Source of the DNA: G965216255 sp965216255
Lineage (GTDB): Bacteria > Bacteroidota > Rhodothermia > Rhodothermales > Bin80
Length of the DNA: 64,000 bases
Assembly (NCBI GenBank): GCA_965216255.1
Contig: OZ244148.1
Coordinates: forward strand, 992,001 to 1,056,000
Direction: 5' to 3'
Every line of letters begins with the position of its first letter. Position 1 is the first letter of the stretch. The position numbers were made by a program, and so were the translations under genes. Positions 18,271 to 26,625 of this stretch are shown in pieces. The notes beneath the pieces are model-generated. The model was not told the origin of the DNA. It was given only the letters and a program-made list of their open reading frames with translations, and searched no databases.

Positions 18271-19825
18271 GAGTATTTTCCTCTGGTGTGGTGATGGTTT
18301 CGTAGTAGTAGTTGGCGCCACGGATGTTGGCGTGTTGGATAGAGGGGGCATCGTCCTGTGGCGTGGGGCGTTGATCCAGGCGGTGCTTCAGGATGGAAGC
18401 GACGCTTGCGTACCTGTATGCCCCGAACGTCAGCGCCCGCTGACACGCGGCTTCCAAGCGCTCCGGTCCGTGCTGTTGGCCTAGCCTTTCTATCCCCCTC
18501 AAGGACCGATAGCAGAGTACGGGATGTTGCAAGTCTTGCATCATACACGTGATGAGCTTTTCGGTGGCAGGCCCCGCCGTGGCAATGCGCCGGCGCAGAT
18601 CCCGCGTGTCCAGGTATTGGCGGTGAGCCTCGGGCATGTGTGCTTCCAGGGTGGTGAAGCGCCCGGGCCGCGTGCTGCGCAGGTGCGAGGTAATGCGCTG
18701 CCCCTTCAAGAAGACTTCCACGGTGCGGTCGGTAACCCGTACGTCCACCTGCTTTCTTGCATGCACGTAGGGAACGCTGTAGCGATGGCCGGTCACTTCG
18801 ATGTGGTAGTCCCGGTGCACCTTGGCCTTGCGCCATGCGCCGAAGATGTACGGTGTCTCCGGCAGCGGTAGCATCGCAGGCCGGTCCCATTTTTCAAACC
18901 ACGAGCGCCGGCTACCCTCCAGCTTCTGGAAAGGTTTGCTGTTGAGTTCGGTGAGCAGCGGACGTATGTGCCGGTTGAGCTCATGCAGGCCGCAAAAAGT
19001 CTGATGGCGCAGCGGCGCCAGGGTGCCCCGCTGAGCCCATTGAACCCCTTTTTCCACCTTCGCCTTATCCCGAGCTTTATAGGCGCGCGCAGGTACCACA
19101 ATCACGCCGTAGTGCGTGGCCAGGTCGTGATACGTTGGATTCAGGTCCGGATCGCACCGGTGGGCCTTTACCACGGCCGCCTTCAGATTGTCGGGAACCA
19201 CGTACCGTGGAACGGCTCCGAAGAACTCAAAGGCACGACGGTGAGAGGCGGTCCAGTCGGGGAGCTGTTGCGTCCATGTGGCTTCGACATACGTGTAATT
19301 GGAGCATCCGAGCGTGGCCACGAAGATATGTGCCTTGCGCAGTTCACCCGTATCGGGATCTGCCACGGGAACCCTCTGGCCTGCGTAGTCCACAAAGAGC
19401 ATCTCCCCGGGTACGTGGTCCAGGTGCATGACCAGATCACGCGCATTGTTCCAAGTGCGGTAGCGCTCACAAAACCAACTGTAGAGATAGCCGTCCGGGT
19501 GTGCCTCCTTGTATTCCGCCCACAAGAGCTCCAGCGTGACCCCCTTCCGCTTGCGTTCCTGGTGGATATAGACCCAGTTCGGGACGGGACGCTGCGCTTT
19601 GGGGGTCACAGGCTTGGCGAAAAGCTTTTCTTCGAGCACCTCTTCCGTAACGCCCTCCGGCAACGGCCATGAGAGAGCGGCATCGCGGGCGCGGCGCAAA
19701 TAGTCTATGACCGTACTGTGCGACAATCCCAGGCAGCGGGCTATGGCCCGCACACCCATCTCGCCCTCATGCTTCAGGCGAAGTATTTCTTTGAGTTTAC
19801 GCATGGAGATTCTTTTTGCAGGCAT
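18248..19825 (-). CDS. istA: IS21 family transposase IstA
   Basis: 525 residues, full length. An N-terminal HTH (RLKHEGEMGVRAIARCLGLS) is followed by an RNase H-like DDE core: Asp in MLFVDYAGQRVPV, Asp in VVPDNLKAAVVKAH and Glu in ARDKAKVEKGVQWAQ. A C-terminal SH3-like region with RYSVPYVHARKQVDVRVTD follows. No frameshift or stop is seen. It cuts and joins the IS ends with IstB. Confidence 0.95.
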   Translation of the reverse strand: MPAKRISMRKLKEILRLKHEGEMGVRAIARCLGLSHSTVIDYLRRARDAALSWPLPEGVTEEVLEEKLFAKPVTPKAQRPVPNWVYIHQERKRKGVTLELLWAEYKEAHPDGYLYSWFCERYRTWNNARDLVMHLDHVPGEMLFVDYAGQRVPVADPDTGELRKAHIFVATLGCSNYTYVEATWTQQLPDWTASHRRAFEFFGAVPRYVVPDNLKAAVVKAHRCDPDLNPTYHDLATHYGVIVVPARAYKARDKAKVEKGVQWAQRGTLAPLRHQTFCGLHELNRHIRPLLTELNSKPFQKLEGSRRSWFEKWDRPAMLPLPETPYIFGAWRKAKVHRDYHIEVTGHRYSVPYVHARKQVDVRVTDRTVEVFLKGQRITSHLRSTRPGRFTTLEAHMPEAHRQYLDTRDLRRRIATAGPATEKLITCMMQDLQHPVLCYRSLRGIERLGQQHGPERLEAACQRALTFGAYRYASVASILKHRLDQRPTPQDDAPSIQHANIRGANYYYETITTPEENTHAHPSHP

Positions 19826-19945
19826 GGATTACCTCGTGAATGAATGACGAGGCACCCCATACCCAGGGCGTTAACAAAATCTCCAGTCGCGCAGACAGCC
19901 CAGCTAGACCGACCCGGATCCCCATTCCGGTAGTCGACAAAAAGT

Positions 19946-20034
19946 GGTCGACTTCCACTGGAATAGGTGGTCGGCATCAGCCGGAATGAGTGGTCGACTT
20001 CCACCGGAATAGATGGTCGAAATCGACCGGAATA
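19946..20034. repeat. Tandem terminal repeats at the right end of the IS21 element
   Basis: Four imperfect ~22-bp units of the form GTGGTCGACTTCCACCGGAA occur in a row, with variants GTGGTCGGCATCAGCCGGAA and ATGGTCGAAATCGACCGGAA. The left end (17427-17475) holds inverted counterparts (TTCCAGTGAACTCGACCAC). These are the likely IstA-binding sites. Confidence 0.75.
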
Positions 20035-20038
20035 TGCA

Positions 20039-20656
20039 CGCCAGCCCATCTTTACCAATTGGTGGCTGAATCCGAGGGTTAGCAATAGCCGCAGGTAGGG
20101 ATTTTGGCGACTTTGTGAGGATTCGGCCCCACCGTGGGTCCTGTTTTGCCGAATCTTCTGGTGTTTGGCCCCACAGGCGCCCCACTATTCGGATTCATAG
20201 AGACAGGAAAGCGATTGTTGTGCCATAAAGTACAGGAAGCATTTTCGGCCAGGCATTAGGTATTCACGATCAATCTGAATGAGTTTTCAAATTCATCGGG
20301 ATATGCAACAGGCCGACGGAGGCGGAGGCCAAGAGTCTTCCGAAGCACTGGAGGGTGGGCCGGAAGGCAGCGCTCGCCGCTGGCTGGGCGGTGTGCGCCC
20401 GTTTCGGTTGGACACGGGCGCAACGAAACGGAGCCTCACCTGCCCCAAGCCGACCCGCTCAGCTACAGGCCTCGGGGGCGCGCTTCCGGGCCAATCGTCC
20501 CGTTGTTCCTTATCCCGTTGTCTTCCGTCCCGTTATGGCCACGAAGGGCCAAGGGAACCGGTTTGTGCTGGGGATACAATGGGGGCAGAGCGCTATCAAG
20601 CAACGTGTAACACATTGATATTAAATGAGTTATATGGATTCATACAGCGCTCGACC
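20039..20656. other. Stretch with no recognisable gene
   Basis: About 620 bases between the IS21 right end and the AbiJ-like gene. Short plus-strand frames exist, but they are Gly/Arg/Ser-rich and match nothing known. No continuation of the interrupted ISNCY gene was found. Confidence 0.45.
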
Positions 20657-20679
20657 GGAAGCCGTGCGGCACGGCTTCC
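20657..20679 (-). terminator. Hairpin downstream of the AbiJ-like gene
   Basis: A perfect 10-bp inverted repeat (GGAAGCCGTG / CACGGCTTCC) with a 3-base loop lies 11 bases after the stop codon of the minus-strand gene. There is no T-tract on either side, so it may be a weak or Rho-assisted terminator or an mRNA-stabilising hairpin. Confidence 0.5.
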
Positions 20680-20689
20680 AGAGGTGCGT

Positions 20690-21487
20690 TTATGAGCACC
20701 GCTGGGCCAGGAACGCGCAAAGGGAACCAGCGATGGCCACGATCAACTCGGCCTCTGTGCAATCGACGATCTGCTGTTCGCGAATGTGTCGACCCCGGTC
20801 AGAAGCGTAGCCCCAGAGTTTGCTGACGGCTCCGTCGAGCGGCACAGGCAAGTTGAGCATCCGAATAAGCTTGCCAAGTGTCGGATTGGGCGTACCAGTG
20901 ACCTCGCGCGCCGTTGCCTCGAGTGCCGCCATCGCGTGTTGAATGGCGCCGGTGATGTCCGGCTCTGGACGACGGGAAATGTCCCCTAGGGCCTCCCGCA
21001 TTTCGTTCGCTGCACGTTGGAAACCTGAGACGTCCAGGATGCGAGGGACTTCGTGGGTGCTCTTGGCGAAAGCCTCTGAGCCTCTGTGGGTGATCTGGCC
21101 GTCTCGGAGCTCCCAGCCAATGCCGTTCTCCACGAGAAAGTCGTTCAGGCGACGCTCGAACTTGGCCGCAGGCCGAGAGTCCGTCATCCCGTTTTCGGCG
21201 AGTTCGGTATAGAGGGCCTCTGCAATGTCGTATATTTTGTACCATGGGGCACTCTCCATGAGCCCAACGACCTCGTACCAAACGTTCGGGTACGCAGAGA
21301 AATTGTTCAAGTCAGGCATGACCAGGAGAACCTTACAGATCACTTGGCGCAGATCGTGTGGCTCCTTGCCGACATCCTTGGCGAGCATGAGAATGGCGTT
21401 GCGCAGGCTAGATGGAGCGTCTTCACGGACGGTGATCTGCGCGTTGATTGGTCGGTAACCCTGCCGGGCCGAGAAACGTTCGATCAT
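20690..21487 (-). CDS. AbiJ-NTD4-type abortive infection protein with Abi-C/HEPN-like C-terminus
   Basis: 265 residues from the ATG at 21487; an upstream start at 21556 would add 23 unconserved residues. The N-terminal half (IERFSARQGYRPINAQITVR, then DLNNFSAYPNVWYEV and APWYKIYDIAEALY) matches the AbiJ_NTD4 domain found on many abortive infection proteins. The C-terminal half (LGKLIRMLNLPVPL, KLWGYASDRGRHIREQ, ELIVAIAGSLCAFL) matches the Abi-C/HEPN-like domain; its GRHIRE would be the RNase motif. The family is linked to phage defence by RNA cleavage; here that is inference. It sits between an IS21 and an IS1595 element, 4 kb from the PARIS-like pair. Confidence 0.75.
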   Translation of the reverse strand: MIERFSARQGYRPINAQITVREDAPSSLRNAILMLAKDVGKEPHDLRQVICKVLLVMPDLNNFSAYPNVWYEVVGLMESAPWYKIYDIAEALYTELAENGMTDSRPAAKFERRLNDFLVENGIGWELRDGQITHRGSEAFAKSTHEVPRILDVSGFQRAANEMREALGDISRRPEPDITGAIQHAMAALEATAREVTGTPNPTLGKLIRMLNLPVPLDGAVSKLWGYASDRGRHIREQQIVDCTEAELIVAIAGSLCAFLAQRCS

Positions 21488-21561
21488 GAGTGAGGTCTTT
21501 CTGGTTACCGTGTTAGTGGACTCCGAATGGTGGTCAAGCTGCGGGGGAATTGTCAATGGAA

Positions 21562-21741
21562 TTATATAGGGCTTGAAGTCTTAGGTGGCTGTTTTGCGGG
21601 CCGTGCCCGCCTTTTCACCGGCCGCAGCAACGCACGGGCGATTTCCAACGGCGTCATCCCCCGATAACGTGGGTTCGGACTCGGCAGGTGGTCCCAGTCC
21701 ACAGGCTCACTGTCCGCTTGTCGATCTTTCTTGGTCTTCAT
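21562..21741 (-). CDS. Small accessory protein of the IS1595 element
   Basis: 59 residues beginning MKTKKDRQADSEPVDWDHLP, then NPRYRGMTPLEIARALLRP and a basic Arg/Lys/Pro-rich tail. The stop codon lies inside the terminal inverted repeat. The PNPRYRG...TPLEIARALLR pattern resembles small proteins I recall next to ISXO2-like transposases. Function unknown; it may be a regulator or DNA-binding helper. It lies 114 bp downstream of the transposase. Confidence 0.6.
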   Translation of the reverse strand: MKTKKDRQADSEPVDWDHLPSPNPRYRGMTPLEIARALLRPVKRRARPAKQPPKTSSPI

Positions 21742-21855
21742 TCTATTGGCGGTTTAAGTCGCCGTTATTCAGTCCGCGCATAATGTCCAAATGGTCGCCG
21801 TGGAATAGCGTTCGACTTGCCCAATCCAGCTACAAATTGGGTGCAATTCTGGACA

Positions 21856-22812
21856 TTACGCCACCAGTTCTCGGTACAGCAGTCTGCGCCCGACCATGCC
21901 AGCCACTATGTGCTGAATTTGGACCTCGGTATCCAGATTCCGCAGGTTGTTCTTGCCTGCGAATTGTGCCACGTAGCGGTTCAGGTGCTTCTTGCTTAAG
22001 TGGTGATAGACGCCATGATACGCCCGCTTCGGGACGGCCCAGAAACTCTCCACGCCATTGATGTGCGCTTGCCCATGGACGTACTCGCAGACGGAGTGCT
22101 TGACGGTTTCATGCTGCACGCCAATCAGGCCCTTGTAGGCTTGTGCTTCGTGCGTATACACCGTGGAGCCGATCTCCGTGTGGTCGTACACGAAGCCTTT
22201 CAGCGTGGGCGAGCTTGTATCCGGCACCACCTCGGCGCGAACTTGTCCCGTCTTGCGGTCTTTCACGGCGACTATCGCTGTCTTGCCCGCAGGCCCGCGT
22301 CCGAGGTTGGCCTTCTTCCACTCGTGCTTGTTCTTCTCCAGACCTCCGAAGTAGGCTTCGTCCACCTCTACTGGTCCTTCAAACTCGCCTGTATTCGGTA
22401 CCAGGCCCTCCCGAATGCGCTGAAGCATGAACCATGCCGTCGTTTGCGTTACGCCAAGATCGCGGTGGAGCTTCATGCTGGACACGCCCTTGAGGCTGGT
22501 GGATTCAAGGTAAATCGCCCACACCCAGGTTTTCAGGGGCAAGTTGCTGGACTGAAGGGCCGTTCCGGTCTTGACGCTGAAGTACTTCCGGCAGTCACGG
22601 CAGCGAAACGGCATTTCTTTGTGCTTGCAGCGGTACACATTCGTACTCCCGCATCGCAGGCAGAACAACTGGCCGTCCGGCCAGTGCACGGCCTCAAACC
22701 ACTTGCGGGCCGTCGCCTCGTCCGGTATCCGTTTCGCCAGCTCCAAAAGCGTGATCCCCTTTCTGTGTGAGCGTCCTGGCTTCGCCATGATTTTCTCGAT
22801 CTGGTTTACCAT
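21856..22812 (-). CDS. IS1595 family transposase (ISXO2-like), probably inactive
   Basis: 318 residues from the ATG at 22812; an internal ATG at 22788 is equally possible. An N-terminal zinc ribbon (FCLRCGSTNVYRC and FRCRDCRKYFS) precedes the DDE/N core: VEVDEAYFGGLEKNKH (first Asp), then GSTVYTHEAQAYKGL, then GQAHINGVESFWAVPK. In related transposases, including the second copy in this window (VYTDDAKAYKGL), the middle motif has Asp where this one has His. Loss of that residue should abolish catalysis. It could be a single point change in an otherwise intact gene. Confidence 0.88.
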   Translation of the reverse strand: MVNQIEKIMAKPGRSHRKGITLLELAKRIPDEATARKWFEAVHWPDGQLFCLRCGSTNVYRCKHKEMPFRCRDCRKYFSVKTGTALQSSNLPLKTWVWAIYLESTSLKGVSSMKLHRDLGVTQTTAWFMLQRIREGLVPNTGEFEGPVEVDEAYFGGLEKNKHEWKKANLGRGPAGKTAIVAVKDRKTGQVRAEVVPDTSSPTLKGFVYDHTEIGSTVYTHEAQAYKGLIGVQHETVKHSVCEYVHGQAHINGVESFWAVPKRAYHGVYHHLSKKHLNRYVAQFAGKNNLRNLDTEVQIQHIVAGMVGRRLLYRELVA

Positions 22813-22858
22813 GCATACGGGGCCAGATGTCAAGAGTTTCAAGTATCCTATATAATTC

Positions 22859-24184
22859 TCATAACAATATTGGCGGCGGAGCTCCCCGTCTTGGCGTAGC
22901 CGTTGAAGCCGCCACGAGAATCCTACACCCTTCTTCTAGAGCAGCACGATTCCGTGGAGGGCACCTCCAGCCGCAGGTCCAGGCGGGTGCGCAGAGGTGT
23001 GTTTCGCATTGCATCTAGTCTCCCCCTGCCACGACAGATGCATGGCCCCCTTTCTAAATGTCGACCTCAGGCTCCACGACCTTCCCGCAGGACGGGTCTG
23101 CTCCGGCCCCAGCAACGTGCTATCGCGAACCAGACACTCGATCCTACACTTGGAGGCCATAGACTTACGCGGAAATACGCTGAATTGTGACGTCCAGTTC
23201 GACGATGCCCGTCTCGCCATCAACCCGGGCCGACAGCGGTAGACCCCGGGGATTGCTGATCAATCATTCGCGGACCGCTGCCCTGCGCAAGCGCAGCGGG
23301 CTCGTGACCAATGACGTAGACCAGGACTCGGAGGCGCGGCGAAATCCTCGTGGAGAATCAGGCAGTCGTCAATTCAACGGACGTTCTTACGGAGTCGAAG
23401 CGGTGCATGGCCGATCCTACTGCCCACACGAAGACTAGTGCGAACCGGGGCGTCCATATTGTGCTATACCGAAGCTTCCTGGCAAGGCCGGCGGCGAAAA
23501 TGGTGCTATGCGCGGATAGCGGGTGCTCCCCCCAATCCATTCGGTGGCGCGGCCGCACAGTTGTGGGTACCACCTCCGCACCGGTGCCGGTGCGATCCAT
23601 GGAACCGAGCCCGTTTCACCAGCAGGCAGCCTTGCTTCTCACCCACGCTTCCAGATCCCTCACGCAAGACCCGGGGGCCACCGAAGTTCCTAGCATGTCT
23701 GCCGGCATGAGGCCCTTGGTGACCCAGGGTGAAACCGGTGCCACTGCATCCCTATCACGAGACTACATCACCCGAATTTCCCGCTCCGGGCTCCTCACCG
23801 AGACCAGGGACGAGCCACCGCATGATGGCGGAAGAAATCCGTGGCAATCCGGCACTCATTGGCTGGCGGCCAGAGCAGCATGCGGTGACAGCAAGACTTC
23901 GCCCGCATGGTGGAAGCGTTGTAACGGAGCCAGGGGCACTGGCCATTTCTGGAACGGGCGCGTCTTGAGCGACAACCCTGATCGAGCAGACCCCGGCGTG
24001 GGACCGGCTTCTGGACCCGCGTCTGCCATCCCGGTGGGGAGAGCCCTTGTGGAGTGTGCGCCATTAAACGGCGCGGTCTTTGCACGGCTTTGGGCACTGG
24101 AGCAAGGCAAAAGCCCCACTTGGCAGGAGGAGCAGTTTCGCACCTACTGCCGTCTTGCGGTGCAATACCCGGCAGCCCGCTTGG
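22859..24184. other. Stretch with no recognisable gene
   Basis: About 1.3 kb. A 325-codon plus-strand frame (23350-24327) is open but rich in Pro/Ser/Arg, lacks any motif and overlaps the Smr gene on the other strand, so I treat it as spurious. One short plus-strand piece, LEAIDLRGNTLNCDVQFDDA (about 23151-23210), looks protein-like and may be a scrap of a decayed gene. Confidence 0.45.
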
Positions 24185-24457
24185 TCACGGTGGCGCCAGC
24201 CATACAATGGTTGCCCCCCACCCGCTGCGGTCACCGGTGGCGATCTGGAAGCGCAACACGGACGGATCCTGGGCCAGCATCGCATGGACCATTCCCCTCA
24301 GCACAGAACGTCCTTTGCCATGAATAATCCGTACGCGCAAGACATGCCTTTGCCGGCAGGCGCGCAGATATTCTGCCACAACCGAGCGGGCATCACGCGG
24401 ATTAAACGCGTGCAGGTCAAGGATTCCGTCAAGCGGATATTCAACTGATTCGGCCAT
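24185..24457 (-). CDS. Small Smr-domain protein
   Basis: 90 residues consisting of one Smr domain. LDLHAFNPRDARSVVAEYL (13-31) carries the LDLHG-like motif, with Ala in place of the usual Gly, and VRIIHGKGRSVLRGMVHAML (42-61) the HGxGxGxLR motif, followed by WGATIVWLAPP. Stand-alone Smr proteins are nucleases acting on branched DNA or on mRNA of stalled ribosomes; which applies here is unknown. It is downstream of a lipoprotein gene on the same strand. Confidence 0.85.
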   Translation of the reverse strand: MAESVEYPLDGILDLHAFNPRDARSVVAEYLRACRQRHVLRVRIIHGKGRSVLRGMVHAMLAQDPSVLRFQIATGDRSGWGATIVWLAPP

Positions 24458-24515
24458 AGGGGGGGCAGCAGGTTACATGCGCTTCGCTCGGTGCCGACGG
24501 CAGATGTGCGCCTCC

Positions 24516-25031
24516 CTACTCTTCCAAGCCAAAATAGGCGCGCACGGCCTCATAGTTCCGCAAGTCCAGGTCGAACGTTTTTCCCGCCGGGAAGACATCA
24601 AGTATAACAATCTTCATGGCATAGCTGCGGGGAAGGCTGTCCACGATATCCCGCCACACTACCTCATCATCCGTTGAGGCCTCCATAAATATCTCTACAA
24701 ATCCCTCATCATAGGCATAGCCCAGCGTAAAGGTATAGTCCACCGCAGCCAGGTCGCCGGAATTGCGACCGACGGTAAATGGCAGCGCCGTCCAGGTCGA
24801 CTGGTCACGGAAATAGACAAGGACCGCGCCCTGGTCCACGACCCACGGGGTAACCCCGGGCACCCGGAATTGCTCGGACGCTACCATACCGTTCAGACTG
24901 GCTGCTGCCGGAGTAAACGTTACATTCAAGCTCCGAACGGCGGTCTGCGGCACCGGCGCCACTATGGTATCGCCACAGCCTGCGATGGCCAGGAATACGA
25001 GAAGGAAAAGCGAATGGATACGTGTGCGCAT
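24516..25031 (-). CDS. Lipoprotein of unknown function
   Basis: 171 residues from the ATG at 25031. A lipoprotein signal (SLFLLVFLAIAGC, Cys near 18) is followed by a mature domain predicted mostly beta, with GAVLVYFRDQSTWTALPFTV and YTFTLGYAYDEGFVEIFMEA. The pattern (a voltage-sensor-like or collagen-adhesin-like small beta protein) matches unnamed lipoproteins common in Bacteroidota, but I do not recognise a named family. Likely anchored at the periplasmic side or outer membrane. Confidence 0.75.
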   Translation of the reverse strand: MRTRIHSLFLLVFLAIAGCGDTIVAPVPQTAVRSLNVTFTPAAASLNGMVASEQFRVPGVTPWVVDQGAVLVYFRDQSTWTALPFTVGRNSGDLAAVDYTFTLGYAYDEGFVEIFMEASTDDEVVWRDIVDSLPRSYAMKIVILDVFPAGKTFDLDLRNYEAVRAYFGLEE

Positions 25032-25435
25032 GGCAATCAGGTGGGGTTGGTTTGTACCCATTCCACCTGCAAAAACTGCGCCAGAACGCGAGGATGCTAC
25101 GAGCGGGGATTACATACATGCCCGCAAAATCGCGTATCTATATCTCGAACGCTACGGCAAGCCTTTCATCCTTGGAACGAATTCAGTATCTTACCCCATT
25201 AACCAAGATCGAGAATTCAAGCCCGCCACGCCTTTGGGTAGAATAGATACTAATTCGCATGTTGTTCCCAAAACGATGCCGGTTATTCCGCAATAATGAA
25301 TGGTGGTAAGCCGTTTGATACGGAAAGCACGTTCGGCATCGCAACGGGTACGACACAATTTCCGTATGGGTAACGGAACCCACATAAGCCATGTTCCTCC
25401 ATCGCGCCCGGAGGATCTCAAACTGAAGGTGTAGC
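25032..25435. other. Intergenic region between lipoprotein and sigma factor genes
   Basis: About 400 bases separating divergent genes, visibly AT-richer than its surroundings. It should hold promoters for both. I could not identify a convincing -33/-7 pair of the Bacteroidota type, nor any RNA gene. Confidence 0.4.
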
Positions 25436-26113
25436 GTGGCAAGAATAGCACGTATTATTCGAAAGACGGAAAAGCAGCGGCGTGCTGCCTCGAGCCGCTT
25501 TGACGCGCTCCAGCAGATGAGTGATGAAGATCTGATGGAGTATTTCCAGGCCGGCACTGTAGAAGCGTTCAATATTCTGGTCAGTCGGTACAGCGAGCGG
25601 CTGATGCACTATCTGTATGGATTCCTAGGCGACAACAAGCGCTGTGAGGATTTGCTCCAGGAAACGTTTCTTCGCGTGTACCGCAATCGCCATTCGTACC
25701 AGCGTATTGCGAAGTTCTCTACCTGGCTCTATACCATTGCCGGCAACTTGGCCCGGAGTGAATACCGCAAGCGCAAGCGTCGCAGAATGTATTCCATCCA
25801 GTCCGTCAATCGCGACAACGAGGAATACGAACTCGCCATCCCGGACGAGACGTTTTCCCCGGATCGGCATACGGAAAGCATGCTGCAGGACAAGTACATC
25901 CAGGACGCACTGGATCAGATTCCACCCAATTTCCGGGAAGTGGTGGTGCTCCGCGACATTCAGCAGCTGGCCTATGACGAGATAGCGGAAATCACGGGGC
26001 TGCCCATGGGCACTGTCAAGAGTCGTATAAATCGCGGCCGCACCAAGCTGCAGGGACTGCTTAGGGATATCTACCCTTTCCTGCAGGAGGCTCCGGAAGT
26101 GGAGCCGGCGTAG
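25436..26113 (+). CDS. RNA polymerase sigma factor, ECF subfamily
   Basis: 225 residues from a GTG at 25436 with GAAGGT upstream; an ATG at 25517 (MSDEDLMEYF) would give a shorter form. Region 2 is ILVSRYSERLMHYLYGFLGD with CEDLLQETFLRVYRNRHSY and FSTWLYTIAGNLARSEYRKR; region 4 is DQIPPNFREVVVLRDIQQLA followed by the HTH YDEIAEITGLPMGTVKSRIN. A basic linker (RKRKRRR) joins the two. No anti-sigma gene is adjacent, and the partner and regulon are unknown. Confidence 0.94.
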   Translation: MARIARIIRKTEKQRRAASSRFDALQQMSDEDLMEYFQAGTVEAFNILVSRYSERLMHYLYGFLGDNKRCEDLLQETFLRVYRNRHSYQRIAKFSTWLYTIAGNLARSEYRKRKRRRMYSIQSVNRDNEEYELAIPDETFSPDRHTESMLQDKYIQDALDQIPPNFREVVVLRDIQQLAYDEIAEITGLPMGTVKSRINRGRTKLQGLLRDIYPFLQEAPEVEPA

Positions 26114-26118
26114 TTGCC

Positions 26119-26442
26119 ATGGGTTACGTTCCGGGCAGCATCACGGTAGATCGCCAGACCCAGACGCTGTCGCTCATATGGAAGGATGGGCACGAAACGG
26201 TATTCCCCCTTGACGGGCTTAGACGGGCTTGTCCGTGCGCTGGATGCCAGGGACACGGCAAAATGCACGAACTCCCGGACCCCGAGATCTTCGAGGTGCC
26301 GGCCCTCATGCAGTGGAACAACGTCCAGCTGCGGACCGCGGGCAGTGTCGGCTTGCGGCTAGTCTGGGATGACGGTCACGACACCGGCATCCACACCTGG
26401 AAACGCCTCCGCGCCATGTGTCCGTGCCCTGCATGCCGCTAA
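26119..26442 (+). CDS. DUF971 family protein
   Basis: 107 residues, matching the DUF971 family (gamma-butyrobetaine hydroxylase-like N-terminal domain). The WKDGHETVFPLDGLRRACPC start, two Cys pairs (CPCAGC at 38-43 and CPCPAC at the end) and the LRLVWDDGHDTGIHTWKRL block are characteristic; the cysteines may bind zinc. Stand-alone members are associated with iron-sulfur metabolism in some bacteria. It starts 5 bp after the sigma factor stop, so the two are probably co-transcribed. Confidence 0.88.
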   Translation: MGYVPGSITVDRQTQTLSLIWKDGHETVFPLDGLRRACPCAGCQGHGKMHELPDPEIFEVPALMQWNNVQLRTAGSVGLRLVWDDGHDTGIHTWKRLRAMCPCPACR

Positions 26443-26443
26443 C

Positions 26444-26539
26444 TCATCCGCCAATTGAGCCGACGACGGAGAGGATGGCGACAATACATGCCAGGATTCC
26501 CAGCGCCACGAGCAGATTCTTTTGCTGTCTCTTGTTCAT
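26444..26539 (-). CDS. Small membrane protein, 31 residues
   Basis: An ATG at 26539 opens a 31-codon frame with a basic start (MNKRQQKNL) and one hydrophobic helix (LVALGILACIVAILSVVGS). Charge and hydrophobicity are typical of real single-pass microproteins. It converges on the DUF971 gene with a 1-bp gap and lies in an otherwise empty 180-bp interval. No experimental or strong RBS support. Confidence 0.5.
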   Translation of the reverse strand: MNKRQQKNLLVALGILACIVAILSVVGSIGG

Positions 26540-26625
26540 CCGATCTATCTTCTGTTGTGCTCCTTACAATCTTGTCAATTCACGCAAAATTTGCAACGAC
26601 AAAATGGGGCCAAACGAACGATTAG

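Larger units (their letters stand above)
17427..20034. mobile_element. IS21-family insertion sequence (complete)
   Basis: About 2.6 kb with istA and istB on the minus strand. The ends are TATTCC...GGAATA and both sides carry TGCA (17423-17426 and 20035-20038), read as a 4-bp target duplication. Within each end a GTGGTCGA-type motif recurs: at least two copies on the left (17439-17470) and four on the right (19946-20034), the multiple terminal repeats typical of IS21 that bind the transposase. It is inserted in an ISNCY remnant. Both genes look intact, so the element could still be active. Confidence 0.85.
21559..22858. mobile_element. IS1595-family element (ISXO2-like)
   Basis: About 1.3 kb with inverted ends: GAATTATATAGG plus a TTGAA block at 21559, and the matching sequence read leftwards from 22858. 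It carries a transposase and a small accessory ORF, both on the minus strand. No clear target duplication was found (flanks TGTCAATG and TCATAACA). The transposase has an apparent active-site change. Confidence 0.8.

Noticed and set aside
20279..20695. 138-codon plus-strand open frame near the AbiJ-like gene
   Set aside because: Gly/Arg/Ser-rich with no motif; contains the hairpin and runs into the antisense of the AbiJ-like stop.
23350..24327. 325-codon plus-strand open frame
   Set aside because: No motif, low-complexity Pro/Ser/Arg composition, and it overlaps the well-supported Smr gene on the other strand.
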